Assembly: GCA_020440825.1 (NCBI GenBank)
Contig: JAGRNJ010000015.1
Span: forward strand, 1 to 64,000
Length of the DNA: 64,000 bases
DNA from: Leptospiraceae bacterium
GTDB taxonomy: Bacteria > Spirochaetota > Leptospiria > Turneriellales > Turneriellaceae
Reading direction: 5' to 3'
Below, in pieces: positions 41,915 to 51,990 of the stretch; within the stretch, counting starts at the first letter, position 1, and each line of letters opens with the position of its first letter. The translations under genes were made by a program, and so were the position numbers. Below the pieces are notes generated by a model, which was not told where the DNA came from, did not search any database, and worked only from the letters and a program-made list of their open reading frames with translations.

Positions 41915-44011
41915 ATGTTACATAAAGAAACTACTAAAGTACGTGGCAGCGACTACGTATTTGAAACTGGGGTATGGGCTAAACAGGCCGGCGGCTCAGT
42001 TTTAATTCGCTGGGGAAAACTGGTTGTGATGGCCAATGCCACTTCGGCAAAATCGGGCAATGAAGATCTTGACTTCTTCCCATTGACTATTGAATACCGG
42101 GAAAAATTCTATGCCGCAGGCAGAATTCCCGGCGGGTTTATTAAACGGGAAGCCCGCCCAACAGAGCGGGAAATTTTGAATTCACGTTTATGTGACCGCC
42201 CATTGCGGCCCCTGTTCCCTGAGACATTCAAGAATGAAACACAGATTTTTGTAACCCTGCTGAGTTCCGATGGCAAACTTTCGGGCGATGTGCATACGAT
42301 CAATGCCGCGAGTGCTGCGTTGATGATTTCTCCCGCTCCCTTTCAAGGGCCGGTTGGTGGCGTAAGAGTAGCAAGGGTCAATGGTGAGTTTATTTTATTC
42401 CCTACTCCCGAAGAAATCAAACTGGCAGATATCAACCTGGCGCTGGCCGGTACAGAATCTGCCGTTACCATGATCGAAGGCAACAGTGACAATGCGAGCG
42501 AAGAAGATATGCTTGAAGCATTGCGGGTTGGTCATGAAGAAATCAAACGGCTCTGCCAGGTGCAAAAACAATTTGCGGCCAACGTTGCCAAAGAAAAAAT
42601 TCAGCCCTCCCCAAAACCCGACCACAGCGAACTGGAAAAAGAACTGCGCGCTCTGGTTTTCGATAAAATAAAAGCAGCCAATGCTGTGTCTGGTAAGCAT
42701 GCCCGGCAAAGTGCTATCGACGAAGCCTGCGATATGGCCGTCACAGAATATAAAAACAAACTTGCCTCTGAAGACGATGCAGTACGCGAAAAGAAACTGA
42801 AAATTGTCAAACATTTACTCGAAGAGTTTGAAGTCGAAGTTGTACGCGACCAGATTTTTAATGAAGGCAAAAGGGCCGATGGCCGTAAACTCGATGAAAT
42901 TCGGGATATCTCGATAGAAGTGGGCGTCTTACCCGGGGTTCACGGGTCTGCATTGTTTACACGGGGTGAAACCCAGTCGCTTGGGGTTGCCACCTTAGGT
43001 ACCGACAGTGACTCGCAAAGCTCTGATGATGTTGAAGGCATGACTTCTTCACGATTTTATCTGCATTATAACTTCCCGCCCTATTCGGTTGGTGAAGTAA
43101 GAAGATTATCGGGACCCGGCCGTCGTGAAATTGGCCATGGTAAACTTGCTGAAAATGCACTCGTCTCACAAATGCCGAATGCAGAAAAATTTCCCTATGT
43201 CGTGCGGGTGGTTTCAGAAATTCTCGAGTCAAATGGTTCGAGCTCGATGGCCACTGTCTGCAGCGGATGCCTGGCCATGATGGATGCAGGTGTTCCGTTC
43301 AGAAACCCGGTAGCCGGGATAGCCATGGGTTTGATCACAGAGGGAGACAAATTTGCTGTCTTAACCGATATTGCCGGTCTTGAAGATCATTTCGGCGATA
43401 TGGACTTTAAGGTAGCAGGTTCTGAAAAAGGAATCACAGCCTTTCAAATGGATACCAAAGTACAGGGAATTTCATTTGAAGTAATGGCCCAGGCCTTAAA
43501 GCAGGCAAAAGATGCCCGTTTACACATTCTGAACAAAATGAAAGCGGTGATTGAAAAACCAAGAGAAGAGCTGTCTGAGAATGCGCCCCGTATTTCGACG
43601 ATCCAGATTGATCGGGAGAGAATCGGCGAACTGATCGGCCCTGGCGGTAAAAACATTCGCGCAATTATTGAAAAATCAAAGGCAGAAATCAATGTCAATG
43701 ATGACGGTATTGTGACGATCGCGACCAACAATAAGGAATCTGCAGAAATTGCCCGCAATCTGATCGAGGGACAGTTTGCAGACGCTGAAATGAATGCAGT
43801 TTATGACGGTACGGTCAAAAGAATCGCTGATTTTGGTGCCTTCATTGAGATCATGCCGGGTCGGGAAGGTCTTTGCCATATCTCAAAAATCTCTGATCAC
43901 CGTGTAAACAATGTCAGAGATGAACTGAAAGAAGGCCAAGAAGTCAAAGTAAAAGTGATTGGTATTGATCGTCAGGGAAAAATTGCCTTGTCGATTAAAG
44001 ATGCCAACTGA
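41915..44011 (+). CDS. pnp: Polyribonucleotide nucleotidyltransferase
   Basis: The 698-residue exoribonuclease trims RNA 3' ends by phosphorolysis. It has two RNase PH-like domains (from residue 10, with YREKFYAAGRIPGGFIKREARPTEREIL, and from about 310, with RADGRKLDEIRDI). A helical linker lies between. The C-terminal KH domain (IGELIGPGGKNIRAIIEKSKAEI) and S1 domain (GTVKRIADFGAFIEIMPGREGLCHISKIS) close the protein. The strong GGAGGAAA ribosome site and adjacency to rpsO support the call. Confidence 0.97.
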   Translation: MLHKETTKVRGSDYVFETGVWAKQAGGSVLIRWGKLVVMANATSAKSGNEDLDFFPLTIEYREKFYAAGRIPGGFIKREARPTEREILNSRLCDRPLRPLFPETFKNETQIFVTLLSSDGKLSGDVHTINAASAALMISPAPFQGPVGGVRVARVNGEFILFPTPEEIKLADINLALAGTESAVTMIEGNSDNASEEDMLEALRVGHEEIKRLCQVQKQFAANVAKEKIQPSPKPDHSELEKELRALVFDKIKAANAVSGKHARQSAIDEACDMAVTEYKNKLASEDDAVREKKLKIVKHLLEEFEVEVVRDQIFNEGKRADGRKLDEIRDISIEVGVLPGVHGSALFTRGETQSLGVATLGTDSDSQSSDDVEGMTSSRFYLHYNFPPYSVGEVRRLSGPGRREIGHGKLAENALVSQMPNAEKFPYVVRVVSEILESNGSSSMATVCSGCLAMMDAGVPFRNPVAGIAMGLITEGDKFAVLTDIAGLEDHFGDMDFKVAGSEKGITAFQMDTKVQGISFEVMAQALKQAKDARLHILNKMKAVIEKPREELSENAPRISTIQIDRERIGELIGPGGKNIRAIIEKSKAEINVNDDGIVTIATNNKESAEIARNLIEGQFADAEMNAVYDGTVKRIADFGAFIEIMPGREGLCHISKISDHRVNNVRDELKEGQEVKVKVIGIDRQGKIALSIKDAN

Positions 44012-44037
44012 TTGAATTTTCAGTAAATTCACAATAC

Positions 44038-45354
44038 ATGCAGCATGAAATAGAACAACTTGAGCTCAACAACGGGCTCAAGGTTGTACTTGAAAACATA
44101 CCTCATCGTAAGGCAGCTGCCATTGGGATCACCCTGCCCGTCGGTTCCCGCTTTGAAAGCCCGCAAGAAATGGGCTTTTCCCATTTTACAGAACATCTAC
44201 TTTTCAAAGGTACCCAAAAACGAAACTACCGGGAAATTTCCCGCAGCCTGGAAAAACTAGGCGGCTATCTGAATGCCAGCACTTCACGAGAGACAACCGT
44301 CTATTATGCGATGATCGCCGGTCGTCATCTTGAAGTCTCAATGGATGTGTTGTCAGATATTTTTTTTGAATCCCAGTTAAAAACAGAAGAATTTGAAACT
44401 GAAAAGAAAGTCATTCTCGAAGAAATCAAAATGGCAGAAGATGACCCTGAAGAACTGGTATTCGATCTGTTTTATGAAGATGCATTCGGCGATACCGGCC
44501 TCGCCCGCCCGATTGCCGGCACGTTAGACTCTATCTCTGCATCTCATCGAGACAATCTGTTTGATTTTTATCGCGGCAAATACGGCACCCGGGGTCCGGT
44601 TTTATCGATTGCCGGCAACCTGTGGTCGGCAGATTCTGCAAAAAATTCAGTATTGCAGAATGTAAAAAAATATTTTGAGAGAAGTGAAAATACTCTGGGC
44701 GGATGCCCTTCGATGAAACTGATTGAAAAGCCCGCAGAATTCTTCTGCGGTAAGATTCGACATGTTCAAAAGGATCTCGAGCAGATTCATTTTTTACTGG
44801 GTTTGCCGGGCTTAAATGTTGAAGAAAACCAGAAACCGCATTTAAACCTGTTCAACAATGCCTTTGGAGGCAGCGGTTCATCGAGACTGTTTACAAAATT
44901 GCGCGAAGAAAACGGGCTTTGTTATTCAATAGGATCATTCCACAACTCTTATGCCCGGGAAGGAGTCTGGATAATTTCCTGTGCGTGCTCGCCAGAACAT
45001 TTTTTAACGGCGGTAGACTTATGCCTGCAACAGTTGCGCGAGGTTCTCGATAAAGGCTTAGAAGCTCATGAAATTGAAGAAAGCCAAAGCGGCTTTGCCG
45101 GCTACCTTGAACTGTCTTCTGAATCACCGAGCAGTCGAGCCGAATCAAATGCAAGGGCTTTGTTATATCTTGATCGTCTGGTCTCGCTCGAGTCAAAGAT
45201 TCAACAGATTGAAGAAGTGAATATTCACGAGGTGATCCCTGAGATGCTTGAATACTGGCAGAATAAAACCCCGGTCTTAACCAGTCTGGGCCCTTTGCCC
45301 GTTAAATCGACTGAGAAAAAAGTTCGCGAACTTTTCAAAAAATACGGATTCTGA
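44038..45354 (+). CDS. M16 family zinc peptidase
   Basis: The 438-residue protein has the inverted zinc motif H-F-T-E-H (MGFSHFTEHLLFKGTQ, about residue 48) with the distal glutamate in VILEEIKMAEDDPEE. It also has SRETTVYYAMI and GGSGSSRLFTKLREENGLCYSIGSF, which define bacterial PqqL/YmxG-type M16 peptidases. It may degrade short peptides or process exported proteins. It is 26 bases after pnp, as often seen in bacteria, and convergent with malQ. Confidence 0.93.
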   Translation: MQHEIEQLELNNGLKVVLENIPHRKAAAIGITLPVGSRFESPQEMGFSHFTEHLLFKGTQKRNYREISRSLEKLGGYLNASTSRETTVYYAMIAGRHLEVSMDVLSDIFFESQLKTEEFETEKKVILEEIKMAEDDPEELVFDLFYEDAFGDTGLARPIAGTLDSISASHRDNLFDFYRGKYGTRGPVLSIAGNLWSADSAKNSVLQNVKKYFERSENTLGGCPSMKLIEKPAEFFCGKIRHVQKDLEQIHFLLGLPGLNVEENQKPHLNLFNNAFGGSGSSRLFTKLREENGLCYSIGSFHNSYAREGVWIISCACSPEHFLTAVDLCLQQLREVLDKGLEAHEIEESQSGFAGYLELSSESPSSRAESNARALLYLDRLVSLESKIQQIEEVNIHEVIPEMLEYWQNKTPVLTSLGPLPVKSTEKKVRELFKKYGF

Positions 45355-45370
45355 AAAGCACATCTAAAAT

Positions 45371-47296
45371 TTATTTGCGCAGGGCGAAAGAGCGCACTGT
45401 AGAATTCCAGTTTTCCTGAAGATACAATTCTTCCACAAGAAAGGGCATCCGCCATGACCAGTTCTCATCATTTACAGTTCCCGGAACATTCACACGTTCT
45501 TCAAGCGGGCTCTGCCGCAGCATTGACGTATCAAGCGCAAAAAGATCCTGCAAAGTGGGAATGACCAGTACCGAATTTGCCTGAAACAGATTCTTCAAAA
45601 AAGCCGTTGCCAGCCCTGTATTCATTTCATCGAAATCTTTGAACTCTTGCTGCAGTTGTGCGACAAATGCCTCTTTATCAGACTCTTCGTCCCACCACCC
45701 CCGCAGACTGGAAGTATCATGCACCGATAGCGTTGCCACTGACAGACGGGGGTAAGTTTGGGGGTCAATAACCTGCCCACCGTTATCATAATCTCGCGCC
45801 CAGCGTCGAATCTTGAGCGAAAGAATCTGCAGCCGGTTGAGCAAACCCGGCATACAGGCAGGCACGGCTCCCAGGTCTTCGGCGCAAACCAGCATCGAAG
45901 AAGACTGCATCAATACCCGCAACAATTTCTCACCGTTCTTTTCCCAGAGCTTTTCTGAGGCAATGACCTTGTCATGAATCAATTTTTTAAGTTTTTCTTT
46001 TTCATCCTGGGAAAGACTTTCCCAGGCACTGGTTTGATCATAAAACCAGAATGCGGTAAACACCCCGGGGCTTGTCTCAAGCAAAGTACGATTTTGGTGT
46101 GCGTTAATAAGAAAATCTTTAACTTCCTGCGGGCAACTCTCGGCTGCAATAGTTTCTGACGATCGGAACTCAGGTTTTATCTGATAGAGATTTTGGTTTT
46201 CAATCTGATGCAAATAATCATAGACTGATGAAGAATTTTTCTGCAATGAATGTTCGATGCTCTCACCCGATATATGGGAAGTGCTCAACCATGCAATACG
46301 CCCCTCGTCAAAACCGAGAGCGAGCAACTCATGCCGGTCGATATAACTGGCCGGTGAATAAAAACCCAGCAGGCCTGAAAACTCCCCGGCAGGTATTTGC
46401 CAGATTCTTAAGAAACCAAGTACATGATCAATTCGATAGGCTCCGTAAAATTGCGCTGCAATTTCAATACGGTTTCGCCACCAGACATAATCGTCGTGGG
46501 AGAGATTTTCCCAATCATAAACCGGAAATCCCCAGTTCTGGCCTGTATCAGAGAACATATCAGGCGGAGCCCCCGCCTTAAAATTAAGATTAAAATATTT
46601 TCGAAAATACCATACATCCGCACTATCAAGATTCATCAAAATGGGAATGTCCCCTTTGAGTACAACATCCATGGCCTTGATTTGATTGGCGGCATCAGCA
46701 AACTGGGAGAATGCGAGAAACTGCAGAAAAGCATGATAATAAAATTTTTGCGAATTCTTTTCCTTTACCGTTTCGAGATCTGCAGCAGAAATATTTTTCA
46801 TTTGCGGCCACTCATACCAGGGTTTTTTATGATTAAGTTCTTTGAGCGTGCAGTAAGCACAATAGGGAAACAACCAATAGCGATGCTCTTCACAAAAATC
46901 TTGAAAGTCTGACTTTTGAATATCAAACTCTTCATATACCTGCCGCAGTATTGAATGTTTGAAAGTATAAACATCTTTGTAGTGAATACGCTGATCATTT
47001 TTGTGTAAATCGCTGAACTCTTGTACCTGCAGCTTTGAGTTATCTGAAAGAGGAACCTGCCAGAGTGAAATATAGACGGGGTTCAGACCGTTGGCCGAGA
47101 TTGCAGAATACGGAGCACTGAAGTCGCCAGAGTCCTGTATTGGCAGTAATTGAATGAGAGAAAATTCTGTTTTTTTTGCCCACTTGGCAAATTCAATCAA
47201 ATCAAAAAAATCACCTATTCCCTGAGAATTTGCAGTTCGAATTGCACCAAGGGGAATTGCAACTCCTGAATATTTACCTTGAGAGAGATCGATCAT
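45371..47296 (-). CDS. malQ: 4-alpha-glucanotransferase (amylomaltase, GH77)
   Basis: The 641-residue enzyme transfers alpha-1,4-glucan chains in glycogen or maltodextrin turnover. GIGDFFDLIEFAKWAKKTEFSLIQLLPIQDS at the start, YRIDHVLGFLRIWQIP (with the catalytic Asp, about residue 295) and VCAEDLGAVPACMPGLLNRLQIL (the acid/base Glu, about 490) are typical. It ends with a C-terminal MPFLVEELYLQE segment. The start overlaps the pyrE stop by four bases, so it is the last gene of the minus-strand run. Confidence 0.92.
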   Translation of the reverse strand: MIDLSQGKYSGVAIPLGAIRTANSQGIGDFFDLIEFAKWAKKTEFSLIQLLPIQDSGDFSAPYSAISANGLNPVYISLWQVPLSDNSKLQVQEFSDLHKNDQRIHYKDVYTFKHSILRQVYEEFDIQKSDFQDFCEEHRYWLFPYCAYCTLKELNHKKPWYEWPQMKNISAADLETVKEKNSQKFYYHAFLQFLAFSQFADAANQIKAMDVVLKGDIPILMNLDSADVWYFRKYFNLNFKAGAPPDMFSDTGQNWGFPVYDWENLSHDDYVWWRNRIEIAAQFYGAYRIDHVLGFLRIWQIPAGEFSGLLGFYSPASYIDRHELLALGFDEGRIAWLSTSHISGESIEHSLQKNSSSVYDYLHQIENQNLYQIKPEFRSSETIAAESCPQEVKDFLINAHQNRTLLETSPGVFTAFWFYDQTSAWESLSQDEKEKLKKLIHDKVIASEKLWEKNGEKLLRVLMQSSSMLVCAEDLGAVPACMPGLLNRLQILSLKIRRWARDYDNGGQVIDPQTYPRLSVATLSVHDTSSLRGWWDEESDKEAFVAQLQQEFKDFDEMNTGLATAFLKNLFQANSVLVIPTLQDLFALDTSMLRQSPLEERVNVPGTVNDENWSWRMPFLVEELYLQENWNSTVRSFALRK

Positions 47297-47868
47297 TTTC
47301 GGGTACGAAAATCATCTAATGTAAATAAAGAATACATTTTGACCCCTCGTGCAGCAAGATTATCTGAACCGCCTTCAAGCCTGTCGAGAACACAGAAAGC
47401 CTCACTGGCAATCAATCCCTGCACTTCAAGCGCATCGAGTGCTTTTAAAGTCGACCCGCCAGTGGTTATGACATCATCTACCAGCACAATATTGGCATCA
47501 CCAATCTCGGGCAGCATACCTTCAATCTGTTTTTTGCTTCCGTGATCTTTTGCTTCTTTACGAATAATGAGAGGCAGAATTTCTTTGCCCTGGGTCTGGG
47601 CAAAAAGAGAAGATGCATAAATGACGGGATCACTGCCCATCGTAAGACCGGCCATTGCCCGAGGATACTCTCGCAATACCTCTTTCATTTTTGCACACAT
47701 AAGTTCAGCGACCAGCTGTAGAGTATGGGGTCTCAACAGTATTTGTTTTAAATCAAAATACCAATTGCTTTGTTTACCAGATGCAAGAGTAAACGGTTCA
47801 TCATAATTCTCGCGGTAAGAGTATTTGCGTATTGCTTCTTTTAGTTCATCATATCGTGGATGATTCAT
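47293..47868 (-). CDS. pyrE: Orotate phosphoribosyltransferase
   Basis: The 191-residue enzyme makes orotidine 5'-phosphate in pyrimidine synthesis. The substrate region FTLASGKQSNWYFDLKQILLRP is at residues 26-47, and the PRPP-binding motif IVLVDDVITTGGSTLKALDAL is at about residue 132. It overlaps mqnD by 20 bases and malQ by four, which suggests one message. The length is normal for the short form. Confidence 0.95.
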   Translation of the reverse strand: MNHPRYDELKEAIRKYSYRENYDEPFTLASGKQSNWYFDLKQILLRPHTLQLVAELMCAKMKEVLREYPRAMAGLTMGSDPVIYASSLFAQTQGKEILPLIIRKEAKDHGSKKQIEGMLPEIGDANIVLVDDVITTGGSTLKALDALEVQGLIASEAFCVLDRLEGGSDNLAARGVKMYSLFTLDDFRTRK

Positions 47869-48700
47869 AAGGTATCCTGCTTTTGTTTCTCGCGTAATCT
47901 AAGAAAAACTCTACGGCCCGTTTCCCGTTCTCAGTCAAAGCAACTGTATCTTCATTGACATAGGTAAAAATATGGCTTAACAGAGTTTCACGATCGAGTT
48001 CCTGTCCGTGGGCGGCTATGAAGGGCAGCATCTCTCTTGTAAATTTTTCTTTGTTATTCGAGTAGACATCGAAGCCGTACTCAACACTTTGCGAGATTTT
48101 TTTTGCTATTAAACTTTTTATATCTTTGGGCAAATCTTTGCGAATAAAAATTCCGCCCAGGGGTACAGGAAATCCTGTTTGCTTTTCCCAGTAATCACCA
48201 AGATCATTTACCAGTTGAAAACCGAAGTTTTGATAGACAAACCTGCCTTCATGTATCAGTACTCCGAAATCTAACTGGTCGTTCTGCAATGCCGGTAAAA
48301 TATCTGAGAAGGTCATGAATTGACCGACCGGCGAATCCTGAATGCCTTCACTTTCAAGATAGAATCGATACAATAAATTTGCGGTGGTATTTCTACCCGG
48401 TATACCGATTTTAGAATTCTGATTAAAATCAGAATCTTTTTTCCCGATGAGAACGGGCCCGACCCCATAGCCCAAAGCACCACCACAAGGCAGCAACTCA
48501 TAGTCTTTTTCAAACGCCGGAAAGGCAGCAAACGATGCTTTTACAATGTCCCATTTTGCTGCCCCGGCCCCCTCATTGAGCTGTTGAATATCTGCAAATT
48601 CATGCTCGAGTATAAAAGAGGTTTGCTCTCTATCATGTAAAAAATGATAGAAAGCAAACGTATCATTCGGGCATGGACTGATTGCCAGATTCAGTTTCAT
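47849..48700 (-). CDS. mqnD: 1,4-dihydroxy-6-naphthoate synthase (menaquinone, futalosine route)
   Basis: The 283-residue protein has the MqnD start LNLAISPCPNDTFAFYHFLH and the pattern ADIQQLNEGAGAAKWDIVKASFAAFP, which fits the cyclic dehypoxanthinylfutalosine branch. Further on are FGVLIHEGRF and GFPVPLGGIFIRKDLP. MqnA is related but lacks the SPCPNDT start. It points to menaquinone made by the futalosine pathway. It shares one base with the FecR lipoprotein stop (TAATG), so it lies in the same unit. Confidence 0.92.
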   Translation of the reverse strand: MKLNLAISPCPNDTFAFYHFLHDREQTSFILEHEFADIQQLNEGAGAAKWDIVKASFAAFPAFEKDYELLPCGGALGYGVGPVLIGKKDSDFNQNSKIGIPGRNTTANLLYRFYLESEGIQDSPVGQFMTFSDILPALQNDQLDFGVLIHEGRFVYQNFGFQLVNDLGDYWEKQTGFPVPLGGIFIRKDLPKDIKSLIAKKISQSVEYGFDVYSNNKEKFTREMLPFIAAHGQELDRETLLSHIFTYVNEDTVALTENGKRAVEFFLDYARNKSRIPYESSTI

Positions 48701-49608
48701 TAAAAAGGAAGTTTATTCTTCAGCTCATTGAGTTTTTCCTGGGCCTTTTCTGCTTCTTTTTGAATGTTTTCTACCCCGGGTACTTTGCCACTGATTACCG
48801 GTTTAATTTTTTCTTCGAGGCCGCCGGTATAATCCTGCACATTGAGATTCACTTTCGGCAATTCAGGCAGTTTACCACCGTCAGGAAGCATATCTTTCAA
48901 ACCATCCATACTGGGTATCTTATCTTTGATTGAATCAAGGCCGCCAAAGCTGCCTTCAATTGAGCCCCATTGATCGGGCGAAAAGGAAGATATCTTTGAC
49001 ATGGAAGCAATTTTCATTTCTTCCAGTTTTCCCAATGAGCCGGTCGTAAAATCTGAACCTGATTCTGCTTCTGCCGTCTGGCCAGATTCAATGACAGAAG
49101 ATTTATCACCTGAACTTACTGCTACTTTACCTTCTTTTACAGCAACTTTCGATTTACCAGATTCATCTGACTCGACCAGAAATTCTGTACCACGAACGCC
49201 GGCTACAAAGGAAGGAGTTCTAATGGTAAACTCTGAACCAGCTGGCATTTTCTGAATCTTGGCAAATACACTGCCTTTCTTCAGTTCTAATGCATCATAG
49301 GTACCACCATTGGTTAGTTTAATTGCATTGGCGATATCTAAAGTGGAGTTTTCACCCAGTTTAAAGACAATACCCGCCGCAGTTTGTATATCAGCTGTCG
49401 TTTTTGCACCCAATTCAATTCTGTCAGAGCTGTAGAGAAAATCTCCTGCTTTCAGATCCAGAGTCTTTTGGTCACGTATCAGTTTTCCTGATTTTCCGAT
49501 CAGTAAGGCGACAATCATCGGTCGGTCTTTGCCGTCTGGTACCTTTTTCTTGGGCTTACAAGAGACAAAAAGCCCTGCCATCAACATTAGTATTACAATC
49601 TTTTTCAT
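48700..49608 (-). CDS. FecR-domain lipoprotein
   Basis: The 302-residue protein has a lipobox L-F-V-S-C at residues 13-17 after a short hydrophobic stretch, so it is a lipoprotein. A FecR domain follows (about residues 40-150: LKAGDFLYSSDRIELGAKTTADIQT, SVFAKIQKMPAGSEFTIRTPSFVAGVRGTEFLVE, KVAVKEGKVAVSS). The Ser/Gly/Lys-rich C-terminus ends in a coiled-coil-like KEAEKAQEKLNELKNKL. Spirochaetes have FecR-domain surface or periplasmic lipoproteins of this style, such as the LipL45 group. Its role is unknown. It lies directly upstream of mqnD. Confidence 0.85.
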   Translation of the reverse strand: MKKIVILMLMAGLFVSCKPKKKVPDGKDRPMIVALLIGKSGKLIRDQKTLDLKAGDFLYSSDRIELGAKTTADIQTAAGIVFKLGENSTLDIANAIKLTNGGTYDALELKKGSVFAKIQKMPAGSEFTIRTPSFVAGVRGTEFLVESDESGKSKVAVKEGKVAVSSGDKSSVIESGQTAEAESGSDFTTGSLGKLEEMKIASMSKISSFSPDQWGSIEGSFGGLDSIKDKIPSMDGLKDMLPDGGKLPELPKVNLNVQDYTGGLEEKIKPVISGKVPGVENIQKEAEKAQEKLNELKNKLPF

Positions 49609-49622
49609 ATTTACCCCGTAAT

Positions 49623-50114
49623 TTAGTCTAATTTTGCGATTTCACTGCCTGCGAGAAAACTGCGCAATAGTTTTTCACTCTCTGCTTCTGCTTGAAATAA
49701 AAAGCTTTTATTGGTCCAGATTAAGCCGGCTATCCCGCTCTCTTCCACATAGTCAAATCTCCATTCATTGCCTGAAACTTCAGAGAAATCTGTGAGTTTT
49801 TCTTCCCTTTTCTGCTCGACCAGGTAATCCCAGTTTTTTTTGCAATTACCAGAATCAGAACATTGGCAAACCTCAAGTGATGCCTTAGCCCCAAACCCGC
49901 CAAGGCGATAGTCTTCGCATTGCAATCCTTTTCTGTAACCGGGAATGCTTTTGCGTATTTCTGCATCAAGGCCGGCAAATTTCAAAGGATAGATGTCATC
50001 GAGACTTTTAAAGGAAAAATCAATTTCTGTAAAAATCTTGCTTTTTGAGCAGGAAGACAATGCTATCACAAAAATCAGTAGAAGAAATATTCCAGCAGTT
50101 TTCAATCTAAGCAT
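49623..50114 (-). CDS. Small putative lipoprotein
   Basis: The 163-residue product has a hydrophobic start (AGIFLLLIFVIALSSCSKSK) with the lipobox A-L-S-S-C at about residue 22. The mature domain has a few cysteines (CEDYRLGG, EVCQCSDSGNCKKNW) that may form disulphides, and a C-terminal helix rich in Glu and Ser. No family was recognised. It ends 14 bases before the FecR lipoprotein gene and starts 29 bases after the rpe stop. Confidence 0.72.
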   Translation of the reverse strand: MLRLKTAGIFLLLIFVIALSSCSKSKIFTEIDFSFKSLDDIYPLKFAGLDAEIRKSIPGYRKGLQCEDYRLGGFGAKASLEVCQCSDSGNCKKNWDYLVEQKREEKLTDFSEVSGNEWRFDYVEESGIAGLIWTNKSFLFQAEAESEKLLRSFLAGSEIAKLD

Positions 50115-50143
50115 GGGGGAGACTCACCAGCCGTTGCAGATTG

Positions 50144-50803
50144 TCAATCGTTTCCGGTTAGAATTCTTGCCCGCTCATTGGGGTCTTCACTCTTAAAAAC
50201 AAACGAACCGGCAACAACCATATCTATACCCAGTTCACGAAGTCTTTTGCAATTCTGTTCATTTACACCGCCATCGACTTCAAAAAGCATGTGATGGTTA
50301 TACGTTTTTGAAAGTCGCTCTCGCATTTTCACCAGCCTCTCAATTCTTGCCCATGAGGTAGGTAGAAAAGGCTGCCCGTAAAAACCAGGCTCGACCGTCA
50401 TGATCAGTAAAAGATCAAAAAACGGATATAGTTCTTCTATTACTTCAACCGGGGTTCCCGGGTTTAAGGCCAAACCAGATAAAATTCCCTGCTCTCGAAT
50501 AGATTCTGCGAGTCGAACAGGAAGTGAAGTTGCTTCATAGTGGAACGTTATATTATGAGGTTTTAGCGGGAAGTATTTTGGAACTTCAATATGCGGATGA
50601 CTCACCATTAAATGAACATCCAGCGGAATATTTGTTTCTTTTTTTACCGCCGCAGATACGGCTTCACCAAAAGTCAAAGCCGGTACAAAATGCCCGTCCA
50701 TGATATCGAGATGAATAAACGAAATCACCCCGGGATCAAGCTGTCGTAACGCACTGCCCAGTTCGGTTAAGGGAGCTGCCAGAATTGATGGTGAAACTTT
50801 CAA
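50144..50803 (-). CDS. rpe: Ribulose-phosphate 3-epimerase
   Basis: The 219-residue TIM-barrel enzyme interconverts ribulose- and xylulose-5-phosphate in the pentose phosphate pathway. KVSPSILAAPLTELGSALRQL at the start, HLDIMDGHFVPALTFG (metal-binding His and Asp, about residue 32), DVHLMVSHPHIEV, MTVEPGFYGQPFLPT and EVDGGVNEQNCKRLRELGIDMVVAGSFVF are all typical. It is 11 bases after the PASTA gene. Confidence 0.95.
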   Translation of the reverse strand: MKVSPSILAAPLTELGSALRQLDPGVISFIHLDIMDGHFVPALTFGEAVSAAVKKETNIPLDVHLMVSHPHIEVPKYFPLKPHNITFHYEATSLPVRLAESIREQGILSGLALNPGTPVEVIEELYPFFDLLLIMTVEPGFYGQPFLPTSWARIERLVKMRERLSKTYNHHMLFEVDGGVNEQNCKRLRELGIDMVVAGSFVFKSEDPNERARILTGND

Positions 50804-50814
50804 AAAGAACTCTC

Positions 50815-51990
50815 TTATAAAGTTACAATAGGAACCTGAAATTTATATCTCGGCTCTGGAATTGTTTCAACAGTTTTTTTCTCTTCTTCAATTAAAGGTA
50901 CTGCACCTTCGGGAATTTCTTTCGAAGTAGTTTCTGATTCGTTGAGCGTAATTGACTGATGCCCTTCCCAGATTACATACTCGGCATCATGAACAGGATA
51001 AAGTGGATACACAGCTCCCAAGGCTGCAAAATACATCGGTGATGAGTATTTTTTCTCACCGTCAACTATTCTCTCAAGAGCAAGAGTCACAGGCTTGTTT
51101 TCAAGCTTGTCCTCTTTAGAATTTCGAAAATGCAGATGATAAGGCAGAGAGTTTTCTTCCAGATCATTGAGGGTTAAGGTAAATCTGCCAACTTTTATCT
51201 TCCAGGCTTTACTCTCGGTATTATATTCACTGGCCGTTACTTTGCCATGCTGTTCATAATTTTCTACGTTTACAGTTTCAATACTTACCGGAGTTTTTAA
51301 CTCATAGGCCATTCTTTGAATGATACCCGCCGGAGTCCCCTCGAGCTTTTCTGGTACATAAGCCTGCCCTTTTGTAGAAGCTTCACCGGTAGAAACCAGA
51401 ATAGAGACCGGCGAACCCGGGGTTAAGAAAGTACCTTCAGGGGGATCCTGTGCCAGAATTTCACCTTTGGGAGAATTTGAAGGAATCTTGGTCACTGTTC
51501 CAATGTTCAATGAGTAAATACGTCCGCCCTTGGGAATATTGTCCAGCATTGATTTTGCCAGATCTTCATTGCTGCCAACAAGCTTCGGTACTGGCACGAT
51601 GTTTTCACTCTGGTTGATTACCAGGTTCAATCGACGACCAGTACCTACAATCTGACCGGCAGATGGACTCTGGGATAGAATATACCCCTGCGGATATTCG
51701 GTAGTAAATCTTCGTTCGAGTCTTACTCGAAAACCGGCTTCGAGTAAGCCGTTATGTTTATCGAGATAAATCTGGCCAACCAGATCTGGTACAGGCACTT
51801 TGTCTTTTGCAGACACCAGCAAAGTGATGACTATAAAACCTGATATAAAGAACAATGAAAGGCCAGAAAATAAAATCAAACCAAGTTTTGACAGACTCTT
51901 GAAATAATTCAAGTCATTTGCACCATCACTCGTTTTCATTGATTTTTCCTGGGTCTGAGATTGCCCATTGCTATTTTCAGAATCTGCCAT
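50815..51990 (-). CDS. PASTA domain membrane protein
   Basis: The 391-residue protein has a short polar N-terminus, one membrane helix (about residues 37-60, LGLILFSGLSLFFISGFIVITLLV) and then extracytoplasmic PASTA domains: KVPVPDLVGQIYLDKHNGLLEAGFRV, IVPVPKLVGSNEDLAKSMLDNIP and a third, degenerate one near residue 210. PASTA modules bind peptidoglycan or muropeptides. There is no kinase or penicillin-binding domain, so this is a stand-alone anchor or sensor. ATG 51990 was chosen because the upstream in-frame start (52029) adds 13 residues with no support. Confidence 0.85.
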   Translation of the reverse strand: MADSENSNGQSQTQEKSMKTSDGANDLNYFKSLSKLGLILFSGLSLFFISGFIVITLLVSAKDKVPVPDLVGQIYLDKHNGLLEAGFRVRLERRFTTEYPQGYILSQSPSAGQIVGTGRRLNLVINQSENIVPVPKLVGSNEDLAKSMLDNIPKGGRIYSLNIGTVTKIPSNSPKGEILAQDPPEGTFLTPGSPVSILVSTGEASTKGQAYVPEKLEGTPAGIIQRMAYELKTPVSIETVNVENYEQHGKVTASEYNTESKAWKIKVGRFTLTLNDLEENSLPYHLHFRNSKEDKLENKPVTLALERIVDGEKKYSSPMYFAALGAVYPLYPVHDAEYVIWEGHQSITLNESETTSKEIPEGAVPLIEEEKKTVETIPEPRYKFQVPIVTL